NCBI GenBank assembly: GCA_000955785.1
Contig: JYOD01000088.1
Span: 35,516-99,515 of the forward strand
Source of the DNA: Burkholderiaceae bacterium 16
GTDB taxonomy: Bacteria > Pseudomonadota > Gammaproteobacteria > Burkholderiales > Burkholderiaceae
Reading direction: 5' to 3'
Length of the DNA stretch: 64,000 bases
Both the position numbers and the translations under genes were made by a program. Positions 16,378-23,626 of this stretch are shown piece after piece; the stretch's first letter is position 1; every line of letters starts with the position of its first letter. The notes beneath the pieces are model-generated. The model made no database searches and was not told the DNA's origin. It saw nothing but the letters and a program-made list of their open reading frames with translations.

Positions 16378-16935
16378 ATGAACACCCACTTCGTCTGGCA
16401 CTACACCACCGAGCCCCATTTGCCGACGATTGCCCAGTCCAGCGCCCTGATCCCGACCGCGCAGCCCTTCGCCTCCGCCGCGGCCAAGGTACTTTGGCTC
16501 TCGCGGCAACAGCAGTGGGAACCCTCGGCAACCAATATCGAATGGAAACGCCGCGACGTGTTTCGTCGCCGTGCCAGGGACCATGCCAGTTCGTTGAGCG
16601 GCCCATACCGGTTTGGCCTGCCCGGCTCGGATAGCCGGCTGCTGCCCTGGCCTACCGTGACGCGGGTAGCGGGAATCGACGTGCCCGAGGCGATGGTCAT
16701 GGTCGCCAACGGTATCTGCGCAGGGGCAAACCCCACCGACTGGCTGGGCACGATGTCGGCCGTCCCGCTTGCCGAATTGCGCTTCCAGGCCTGGGACGGC
16801 GAGAAGTGGCTGGATGCGGACCTGCATGAATACGAACTCGCTGCGCGGGATGGGAGTGCCCCCGGGACTCAGTCGATCCCTCTCGGGGGCATGGATCTCG
16901 CTGCTCGCCGGGGTACGGCGCACGACCTGCATTGA
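16378..16935 (+). CDS. conserved-looking protein of unknown function (possible ADP-ribosyltransferase-like fold)
   Basis: A 185-residue cytosolic protein I cannot assign with certainty. It starts MNTHFVWHYTTEPHLPTI and has a tryptophan-rich middle (VLWLSRQQQWEPSA). The opening pattern, H-Y-T followed by HLPTIAQSSALIP, recalls DarT-like ADP-ribosyltransferases (HxT ... LPxIxxxG), but the match is short and the catalytic glutamate cannot be placed, so this stays a suggestion. AGGAG lies 7 bases before ATG 16378; an upstream in-frame ATG at 16351 is less well supported. It is alone, behind an 18-bp palindrome and just ahead of hipBA. The C-terminal 25 residues are low complexity. No partner antitoxin could be seen. 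Confidence 0.65.
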   Translation: MNTHFVWHYTTEPHLPTIAQSSALIPTAQPFASAAAKVLWLSRQQQWEPSATNIEWKRRDVFRRRARDHASSLSGPYRFGLPGSDSRLLPWPTVTRVAGIDVPEAMVMVANGICAGANPTDWLGTMSAVPLAELRFQAWDGEKWLDADLHEYELAARDGSAPGTQSIPLGGMDLAARRGTAHDLH

Positions 16936-17014
16936 TAAATAGCGCCAACCAATACAAAGCGATACAGGAGGGCCGCCCTGTTTCAGCCGCCTCGCATGGC
17001 TCATCAGGCACTAA

Positions 17015-17178
17015 ATTTCCGTTTATGGAAACTATCGTGCCTTATCGCCATCACTACCTATAGTTTCGCTAAACGGAAACTATATTGACTTTAGCAGCAA
17101 CCGGTCCTAAAGTTTCCATATACGGAAACAGTTGACCAGAATTCACTTCGCGCGGCCATTGTTTCCGTAAGACGAAAC
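17015..17178. promoter_or_regulatory. array of four hip operators at about 49-bp spacing
   Basis: Four related 18-bp dyads of the form GTTTCC-N6-GGAAAC: ATTTCCGTTTATGGAAAC (17015-17032), GTTTCGCTAAACGGAAAC (17063-17080), GTTTCCATATACGGAAAC (17112-17129) and GTTTCCGTAAGACGAAAC (17161-17178). Their centres are 48, 49 and 49 bp apart. The array ends 32 bases before hipB. HipB dimers autoregulate hip operons through multiple such operators; the assignment to this HipB is inferred from position. Confidence 0.85.
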
Positions 17179-17210
17179 AATCCCTCAGAAGCCAGGAAGT
17201 CTCAAACCAT

Positions 17211-17504
17211 ATGCCGCGCCAGCTGCCAACCTCCCTGCCCCCTCCCCAGCCGCGGATCTCCAGTCTTGGCGAACTCGGCACGCTTGTCCGTCATCGCCGG
17301 CTCAAGCAGCAGCTCAGGATCGACGATGCTGCGAGCTTTTGCGGCGTATCGGCGAATCTTCTGTCGCGGCTGGAAAATGGCCGCCCGGTCCAGACCGACA
17401 AGCTCCTGCTCGTCCTTTCCGGGCTGGGCCTTGGCATGATCCTGGGACCGAAGGCGGCCACAGCGGATATCGAGCTTCCCACCATCGCTTTCGAGGGTGC
17501 CTGA
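17211..17504 (+). CDS. hipB: HipB-type antitoxin (XRE helix-turn-helix)
   Basis: DNA-binding antitoxin that would neutralise HipA and repress the operon. The 97-residue product has one XRE-type helix-turn-helix: LGELGTLVRHRRLKQQLRI then DDAASFCGVSANLLSRLENGR (about 19-70), with the RLENGRP recognition-helix end typical of HipB. The family usually has 70-110 residues. The first 17 residues are a proline-rich tail; no strong ribosome-binding site precedes ATG 17211, so a start nearer residue 18 remains possible. Its stop overlaps the hipA ATG (TGATG), and four operators lie upstream. Confidence 0.88.
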   Translation: MPRQLPTSLPPPQPRISSLGELGTLVRHRRLKQQLRIDDAASFCGVSANLLSRLENGRPVQTDKLLLVLSGLGLGMILGPKAATADIELPTIAFEGA

Positions 17505-18817
17505 TGGCAACGCACTCCCTCCGCGTTTTCGATGGTTCCGATCTGGTGGGCACCGTTCAGTATGACGCGCTGGAAGACAGTTTCTCGTTTGCCTATGACG
17601 AGGCCTGGCTTTCGGCCGCACATCGCTACCCGCTCTCGCCAGCCATCCCCTTCGATAAGCCAGCCAGTTCGGCAAGTCTCAGGCGCTTTATTGAGAACCT
17701 GCTTCCCGAAGGGCGGGCACTGGACATCGCCTCGGTCTACGGGCAAGTCTCAAAGAACAACGTCTACGGCCTGATCCGCCAGCTTGGCGCGGAAACTGCG
17801 GGGGCTCTCAGCTTTCATGCCGACGCCCCGCCGCCAGCGCAAGCGCCACAACTGCGCGAGATCTCCGCCGTTGAACTGAACCAGCGCATCCGCGACCGGG
17901 AGCAAGTGCCTTTCACCGTCTGGGATGGCCGGGTTCGCCTGTCCATCGCCGGCTACCAGGACAAACTGACTGTCTTCATGGACGGGGAGCGCATCTACCT
18001 GGCCGACGGGGCCGCCGTCGCGTCCACCCACATCGTCAAGCCCGAGCCGGTCCATGACTCGGCCAGCTGCATGGTGGCCAACGAACACTTCTGCATGACG
18101 CTGGCAGGCCGCCTGGGCTTGCCCGTGGCGCCGGTGTCGATTCGCCGCATACCCAGCCCGGTCCTGCTGGTCACGCGCTTTGACCGCGTGAAGGAAAACG
18201 GCATCGTCAGGCGCCTGCATATTGTCGACGCGTGCCAGGCGCTGGATCTTCCGGTGAGCTACAAATACGAACGGAATTTCGGCGCCGCCAAGGACGTTGC
18301 GGCGATCCGCGACGGCGTCAGCTTCGCACGGTTGTTTTCATTGCGAGAGAAAACGGTCGACCAGGCCGTCGCCCAGCGCATCATGCTGCAATGGGCGATT
18401 TTCCAGTTCCTGATCGGCAACAGCGACGCGCACGGGAAGAACTTCTCGTTCTTCTGCACGCGAGCCGGGCTGACGCCCACGCCCTTCTACGACCTGGTCT
18501 CCGTGGTCCAGTACGATCAGTTCCTGCATGACTTTGCGATGGCGATCGGCGATGCGTTCGACATGGCAGAGGCCACGCCCTATGCCTTCGCGGATTTCAT
18601 GTCACGCATCGGCATCCGCAGGCCGACCGCCGTGCGGACCATGACAGGCCTGGCGCGCGCCGCTGCCGCACAGGCCGCCGGGCAAGCCGAGGATCTGGTG
18701 TATGTCGGCGAAGAGCGTGACATGGTGCGCTCGATCGCTGCCCTGGTCCGGCGCCAGGCCGACCGCCTCATCGATATGGCGCCGAAGATACTGGCGGTTG
18801 ACGCAGCCTTGCTGTAG
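17504..18817 (+). CDS. hipA: HipA-type serine/threonine kinase toxin
   Basis: Kinase toxin; E. coli HipA phosphorylates glutamyl-tRNA synthetase, blocks translation and promotes persistence. The 437-residue product has the HipA N-terminal domain (about 5-105), then LSIAGYQDK at 146-154 (the nucleotide loop with the autophosphorylated serine of E. coli HipA, here S147), HIVKPEP near 176-182, the catalytic loop NSDAHGKN (N306, D308, H310, K312, N313) and YDLVS as the metal-binding segment. All key residues are intact, so it should be active. It overlaps hipB by one base. Length is normal (430-440). Its 3' end abuts a broken MFS gene, suggesting that the module was inserted here. Confidence 0.92.
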   Translation: MATHSLRVFDGSDLVGTVQYDALEDSFSFAYDEAWLSAAHRYPLSPAIPFDKPASSASLRRFIENLLPEGRALDIASVYGQVSKNNVYGLIRQLGAETAGALSFHADAPPPAQAPQLREISAVELNQRIRDREQVPFTVWDGRVRLSIAGYQDKLTVFMDGERIYLADGAAVASTHIVKPEPVHDSASCMVANEHFCMTLAGRLGLPVAPVSIRRIPSPVLLVTRFDRVKENGIVRRLHIVDACQALDLPVSYKYERNFGAAKDVAAIRDGVSFARLFSLREKTVDQAVAQRIMLQWAIFQFLIGNSDAHGKNFSFFCTRAGLTPTPFYDLVSVVQYDQFLHDFAMAIGDAFDMAEATPYAFADFMSRIGIRRPTAVRTMTGLARAAAAQAAGQAEDLVYVGEERDMVRSIAALVRRQADRLIDMAPKILAVDAALL

Positions 18818-19150
18818 GCCCAGGTGCTCCGGCTTGCCAGATTCCGCCCCGCCTCGCGCGAGAGCCGCACATACCCGATCAACGACACCAGCGTCAGCAC
18901 CCCCGCGAACAGGAACGCCCAGCGAAAATCCGCCAGCATGAAATGCGGCGCGTCGCCGGTCTCGCCACGCAGCGATGGCGCAATGCGCAGCGACAGCGAA
19001 CCAAACGCGGTCCCGAGGCCGATCGACATCTGCTGCGCGGCATTCCACAACGTATTGGCGCTGCTCATCCGGGCCTGCGGGATATCGGCGTAGGCGAGCG
19101 TGGCAAGCGTCGAGAACTACATCGACCGCGTCACGCCGTGGCACACCGCA
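18818..19150 (-). pseudogene. MFS (drug:H+ antiporter-type) transporter remnant
   Basis: On the minus strand this reads TRSM-stop-FSTLATLAYADIPQ, then MSSANTLWNAAQQMSIGLGT and DFRWAFLFAGVLTLVSLIGYVRL: the last two membrane helices of an EmrB/DHA2-like transporter. A TAG replaces the expected glutamine at about 19112, the 5' three quarters are absent where the Bug receptor gene ends, and the frame runs into the complement of hipA at its 3' end. It is clearly non-functional. It probably marks the flank of the inserted hip module. Confidence 0.8.
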
Positions 19151-19154
19151 CCGC

Positions 19155-20138
19155 TCAGTCCACGGTCGCGCCCGTATCGTGCACGATCTTGCCCAGCCTG
19201 GTGGTTTCGCTGCGTATCAGCGTGCCGAAGGCTTCCGGCGTGCCGCCCACCACCGGCGTCCCGATGGCTTCCCAGCGCTTGCGGAATTCAGGATCGGCAA
19301 AGATGGTGTTGATGGTGCCGTTGAGTTTCAGCACGATCTCCCGCGGCGTCGCGGCCGGCACGGCAATGCCGTGCCACGCCACGAACTCAAAGCCCGGCAG
19401 GCCGGCTTCGGCCAGCGTCGGCACTTCCGGCAAGGCCGGCACGCGCGCCTTGGTGGTGACCGCCAACGCCCGCAATTTGCCCGCCTTGATATAAGGCAGC
19501 GAACTGCCCAGGATATCGAACATCACCGGCACCTGGGCACCCAGCACGTCGTTGAGCGCTGGCCCCGCGCCCTTGTAAGCGATGTGCTGCATCTTCGTGC
19601 CGGCGGCGGTATTGAACAGTTCGCCGACCAAGTGCTGCGGCGTGCCGTTGCCGGCCGACGCGAAGCTGTAGTCGCCCGGCTTGCTGCCGGCGGAGGCGAT
19701 AAATGCCTTCACGTCCTTGAGCGGGCTGGACGGATGAACCTCCAGCACCAGCGGAAACGCCGATATCTGGATCACCGGCGCGAGATCTTTCTGCGGATTG
19801 AACGGCAGGCTCTTGTACAAAGTGGCATTCACGGCCATCGGTCCGCTCGCCGCGAGCAGGATGGTATAGCCGTCCGGCGCCGCCTTGGCCACGGCATCGG
19901 TGCCGATGTTGCCGCCAGCGCCGGCGCGGTTTTCCACCACCACCGGAATGCCGAAGCGCGCCTGCATGCTGGCCTGCAGCAGCCGCGCCATCAGGTCGGT
20001 CGGGCCGCCCGGCGGATAGGGCACGACAAAGCGGATCGCCTTTGCCGGATACGCCTCGGCCGCAACCGCGGCGCCTTGCATGCCAATGGCGCTGGCGGCC
20101 AGCATGACTGCACAGGCAACAGCCCGTCCTTTTTCCAT
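19155..20138 (-). CDS. Bug/TctC-family periplasmic solute-binding receptor
   Basis: Extracytoplasmic binding protein of the tripartite tricarboxylate transporter type. The 327-residue product has a signal peptide (MEKGRAVACAVMLAASAIGM through AVAAEAYP), then the family hallmarks YPAKAIRFVVPYPPGGPTDL, ENRAGAGGNIGTD, KAAPDGYT and YKGAGPALNDVLGAQV. GGGGAGA lies 5 bases before ATG 20138. No TctA/TctB membrane partners are near, so this is one of the orphan receptors abundant in Cupriavidus and Bordetella. The ligand, often a small carboxylate, cannot be predicted. Confidence 0.9.
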   Translation of the reverse strand: MEKGRAVACAVMLAASAIGMQGAAVAAEAYPAKAIRFVVPYPPGGPTDLMARLLQASMQARFGIPVVVENRAGAGGNIGTDAVAKAAPDGYTILLAASGPMAVNATLYKSLPFNPQKDLAPVIQISAFPLVLEVHPSSPLKDVKAFIASAGSKPGDYSFASAGNGTPQHLVGELFNTAAGTKMQHIAYKGAGPALNDVLGAQVPVMFDILGSSLPYIKAGKLRALAVTTKARVPALPEVPTLAEAGLPGFEFVAWHGIAVPAATPREIVLKLNGTINTIFADPEFRKRWEAIGTPVVGGTPEAFGTLIRSETTRLGKIVHDTGATVD

Positions 20139-20325
20139 CTTTGTCTCCCCTCGCCTCGGTCAGGTCTTTGCCTTCATTTCTTGGAACCGGAGGCGCGCGG
20201 CCCTGGAATCTGCCGCGCGGCGTGTCCCGGTGAGCGCGAGTATAGGGGGCTGTCTTCGATGCGGGAATCCGCATTTCCCAATGGTTTGATCGCCGCAGCC
20301 GATCAATGCGCGGCGCGGCGGCCAG

Positions 20326-21276
20326 TCATGCCGCGCCCTGCCGGACCGGCTCCGCGGCTGGCTGCGGCACCACCGGGACCGGGTCGACATGGGTCATCAC
20401 ATTCAACACGTCGCGCACTTCCAGCGCGCGCCGGCGTGCCTCCACGGCAATGCGGTGCCCGGCTTCCACGGTCATTGCGCCATCGATCTCAAGGTGCACA
20501 TCGGCAAGGATGAAGTCGCCCATCTTGCGTGTCTTCAGGTCATGCAGGCCCTGCACGCCTGGCGTGGCAGCCATGGCCTGCCGGATCGCCTCGACGGTCT
20601 GCTCGTCCACGGCGCGATCCATCAGGTCGTGCAGCGCATCCCGGGAAAACGTCCAGCCCATCCTTGTGACCATCAGGCCAACCACCAGCGCCGCTACGGG
20701 GTCGAGCATATGGTAGCCGAGCATATTGCCGCCAATGCCGACCGCGACCACCAGCGACGAAGCCGCATCCGAGCGCGCATGCCACGCATTGGCAACCAGC
20801 ATGCTGGAGCGCACGCGCTCGGCTACGGCGAGCATGTAGCGGAACAACAGTTCCTTTGCCGCCAGCGCGCCCAATGCGACCCACAGGGCGATGGGCTTGA
20901 CCGGCAGCACCAACTCCGGGTGCTCGAGCTTTTGCACGGCCGACCACAGCATGCCGGCGCCGACCGCGAGCAGCAGCACGCCGATCGCCAGCGACGCGGC
21001 CGTCTCGAAACGCTGGTGGCCATAGTGGTGATCGGCGTCCGCGTCCTTGCTGCTATGGTGGCTGGCAAACAGCACCACGAAATCCGAGACCAGGTCGGAC
21101 AACGAGTGGATGGCATCGGCAATCAACGCCTGCGAGCCGGCGAACAGGCCGGCCAGCAGTTGCATGCAGGTCAGCAGGATGTTGACCGCCACGCTCACCC
21201 ACGTGCTGCGTCGCGCAGCCTGGGCCTTGGCTGGGGCAGCCTCGCCGGATTCTTCGTCTATCGTATCGACTTCCAT
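20326..21276 (-). CDS. cation diffusion facilitator family metal exporter
   Basis: Inner-membrane divalent-metal/proton antiporter (Zn, Fe, Co or Mn class). The 316-residue product has six predicted helices and the two transport-site motifs: DAIHSLSDLVSD in helix 2 (around D54 and H57) and NAWHARSDAASS in helix 5. A histidine stretch HHSSKDADADHHYGHQRFE lies between helices 2 and 3, as in the HHYGHxKxE loop of FieF/MamM-type proteins. A cytoplasmic C-terminal domain of about 90 residues follows, with a histidine-bearing ILADVHLEID strand. The start at 21276 follows GAGAGAAA; the far-upstream in-frame ATG at 21567 adds a non-homologous stretch and is rejected. Confidence 0.9.
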   Translation of the reverse strand: MEVDTIDEESGEAAPAKAQAARRSTWVSVAVNILLTCMQLLAGLFAGSQALIADAIHSLSDLVSDFVVLFASHHSSKDADADHHYGHQRFETAASLAIGVLLLAVGAGMLWSAVQKLEHPELVLPVKPIALWVALGALAAKELLFRYMLAVAERVRSSMLVANAWHARSDAASSLVVAVGIGGNMLGYHMLDPVAALVVGLMVTRMGWTFSRDALHDLMDRAVDEQTVEAIRQAMAATPGVQGLHDLKTRKMGDFILADVHLEIDGAMTVEAGHRIAVEARRRALEVRDVLNVMTHVDPVPVVPQPAAEPVRQGAA

Positions 21277-21639
21277 CGATTTCTCTCTATGGCGTTGGGG
21301 GCGTGTGGGTGCAGGGGTCCGGGGATTTCGCTTCGCGCGGCAGCCATGATTGTGCCCGGCAAAGCTTAAGCGTGGGCGGCTTGCGCGGGAGCCTCCCGGC
21401 CATTCAAGGCGTTCACGCCATTCGAACAACGCCATGCAGGCCAGTGTGGCCAGTACGAAGACCGCGCCTTGCCATGCGCGCGCCAGGCTGCACCACGCCA
21501 GCCTTGGCGTCGGCAATCGCATGGGAAAATGGCCAGGCGCAGCCAGGGTGGCACCTGACCAAAGCATTCAATATATGACTACTTATATATATTGATGCCA
21601 CCGGCAGGCGAGCCGGCAGCCCTGGACACCGCTGGCACG
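21277..21639. other. intergenic region upstream of the CDF gene
   Basis: About 360 bases between the Usp stop and the CDF start, both on the minus strand. A short AT-rich stretch near 21565-21595 (tatatgactacttatatata) could be a promoter, but no clear pair of boxes was read. No gene supported. Confidence 0.4.
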
Positions 21640-22491
21640 TCAGTGCGACATCAGCAACGGAATTTCGGCATGGCGCATCAGCGTGCGCGTGGTGCCCCCG
21701 GTTACCAGCTCGCGCAGGCGTGCGTGACCATAGCCCCCCGCCACCAGCAGATCGGCCCCCAGGTGACGCACGGCTGCCAGCAGCAGCCTGCCAACCCCGT
21801 CGCCGCCTTGCACGGCATGCATGACAGTGGCAATGCCATGCCGCGCCAGATGATCGCGCAGGCCTGCGTGCGCGCCGGGGACATCGGGCATGCCGTGGGT
21901 GCCTGTCCGATCATGCGTGCTCGACGCCGAAACCACCGTGACGCGCCGCGCCTGGCGCAGCAGGGGCATCGCATCCGCCACCGCGCGGGCGGCCTCCCGT
22001 CCGCCGTCCCAGGCGATGGCCACATGCTCGCAAGTCAGGCGGCGCACGCCAGGCGGCACCAGCAACACCGGCCGGCCGGCGTTGAGCATCACATACTCGG
22101 CAGTCTGCGCCACCAGCACGGGGATGGATTCAGGGCCGGGCGGGCGGGCCAGGACAACCAGGTCGGCCATCCGCCCCTGTTGGGCCAGGGCCCAGCCGGG
22201 CTCGTCCTCGATGAGCCGGTGCGTGAAGCCCACGCCTGGCGCCGCCTCGTGCATGGCACGATGGAACGCGGCGCTGGCTTCGGCGCCCTGCGCCAGCAAC
22301 TGGCGCCTGGCCAGTTCGGCGTAGCGCCCGGCCTCGTCGCCCGCGCCCCGGAAAGGCTCGAGCCGCATGCCAGTGGCTGTCACGCCGATCACATGGCCCG
22401 CGGAGCGCTGCGCCAGCCCGGCGGCAAGGCCAACGCGATCCGCACAGCCAGCGTCTGAGCCGAGTTCGACCAGCACGGTCTTGAAATTCAT
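21640..22491 (-). CDS. universal stress protein, tandem Usp domains
   Basis: The 283-residue product consists of two UspA-like halves. The first (1-150) starts MNFKTVLVELGSD and lacks a clear G-2x-G-9x-G motif. The second (155-283) starts EHVAIAWDGGREAARAVADA and ends with GGYGHARLRELVTGGTTRTLM, a good nucleotide-binding motif. Such tandem Usps in betaproteobacteria are often linked to low oxygen or membrane stress, which cannot be tested here. It is a single gene with no obvious operon partner; the next gene upstream is cbiE. Confidence 0.85.
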   Translation of the reverse strand: MNFKTVLVELGSDAGCADRVGLAAGLAQRSAGHVIGVTATGMRLEPFRGAGDEAGRYAELARRQLLAQGAEASAAFHRAMHEAAPGVGFTHRLIEDEPGWALAQQGRMADLVVLARPPGPESIPVLVAQTAEYVMLNAGRPVLLVPPGVRRLTCEHVAIAWDGGREAARAVADAMPLLRQARRVTVVSASSTHDRTGTHGMPDVPGAHAGLRDHLARHGIATVMHAVQGGDGVGRLLLAAVRHLGADLLVAGGYGHARLRELVTGGTTRTLMRHAEIPLLMSH

Positions 22492-22614
22492 GGTGTTTTC
22501 CCTCCGTTCCGGGGACGTCCGCTAACGCACGGAGACGTTGTCCGACCATCCGGGATGGACTCTACTCCGTGTGCCGAGCAGCGCAAGCGGGCGATGCGCC
22601 GGCGTTGCGGCAGA

Positions 22615-23334
22615 TCAAGTTTTCTCCTGCCCCGAGCCGCCCTGCGCCGGGGTGCGCCGAGGCTCAATCTGGCTGGGCATCGGCGCCAGGCTGCGGATCA
22701 GCATGATGCTCATGTCGCTGAACGCCTGCGTGCATTCAGCCAGCGTGCCCCGCCACGCGGCATCTGCCAGCGTCAGGTTCTCCCATACCTCGACCGGGTG
22801 CGCCGGCGCAACGCCCTGGGCCACCAGCCAGGCGGCGATGTCCTTGGGCATGAAATCCCACGGCCGTGGAATGACGATGGCATTGCGCTGGTCCGCCAGC
22901 ACGTGCAGGAGATGGCGCTTGAACGGATCCAGGTCGCCGCGCCGGTGAAACGTCAGGAAGGTGGTTTCATCGAAACAAACCTTGCCGCGCGCGGCCAGCA
23001 CCTGGGCGGCAGAAATGCCAGGTACGGTTTCCACCGGATGGCCGCAAGCCCGCTCCACCCGCTCCAGGTACTGGAAGCCGCTGAAGTGCATGTCGCCCAT
23101 GAACAGCACCACGCAGCGGCGGCCGGCATGATGCTCGGCCGCAACCCAGTCGAGCCGCTCGACCTGGTCCTGGTAGCCCATGGTGACAATCCGGGCAGTC
23201 GGCGGCACCAGCGGCCGTATGACCTCGATGACCGTATCGAATCCAGCCACGATGTCGGCGCCGCGGATGAGGTCCGCTACGCCAAGGGTGAGGAAGTCAG
23301 GGTGCCCGGGACCTACGCCGGCGCAGATGATCAT
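22615..23334 (-). CDS. cbiE: CbiE-type precorrin/cobalt-precorrin C5-methyltransferase
   Basis: SAM-dependent tetrapyrrole methyltransferase of corrin-ring biosynthesis (C5 methylation). The 239-residue product begins MIICAGVGPGHPDFLTL, the GxGPGxxxxLT motif that opens this fold, followed by GADIVAGFDTVIEVI, the VLFMGDMHFSGF core and the SAM-loop VPGISAAQVLAA. The size fits a stand-alone CbiE without the CbiT half found in fused CobL. No other ring-building genes are nearby; only bluB, 18 kb away, belongs to the same pathway. The start at 23334 is preferred because the fold begins there, although the upstream frame is open. Confidence 0.8.
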   Translation of the reverse strand: MIICAGVGPGHPDFLTLGVADLIRGADIVAGFDTVIEVIRPLVPPTARIVTMGYQDQVERLDWVAAEHHAGRRCVVLFMGDMHFSGFQYLERVERACGHPVETVPGISAAQVLAARGKVCFDETTFLTFHRRGDLDPFKRHLLHVLADQRNAIVIPRPWDFMPKDIAAWLVAQGVAPAHPVEVWENLTLADAAWRGTLAECTQAFSDMSIMLIRSLAPMPSQIEPRRTPAQGGSGQEKT

Positions 23335-23626
23335 GGGAAATTCCGGTTCGATGAGAACGGCACGTGCATCGCGCCGCCAGGACAGCGCGCCATTATGCCA
23401 AGCCGGCCGCGTCGCGGCGGCCTTGCCGCAGGCTGCCATTGCGGTCTTGCGCGGGCAACCCGCGGTTTTCAGCGGTCGCTGAATCAATTCCCCGAAAGCG
23501 GTATGCAAAAAAAACTTCAGGATCCGCTACCGGATGCCGATACCTGCATCAGAGCCGAGTCAATGTCCCATGAGCCCAGGCGGGCCAGGCAGGCATTCTC
23601 GGGCGTTAGCGACGTTTACCTCACCC

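Noticed and set aside
16340..17004. Minus-strand frames opposite the 16378 gene
   Set aside because: No ribosome-binding site or domain; the plus-strand frame has AGGAG and better codon usage.
18975..20513. A 512-codon plus-strand frame opposite the Bug receptor
   Set aside because: Antisense composition with no recognisable motif; the minus-strand receptor has a signal peptide and all family hallmarks.
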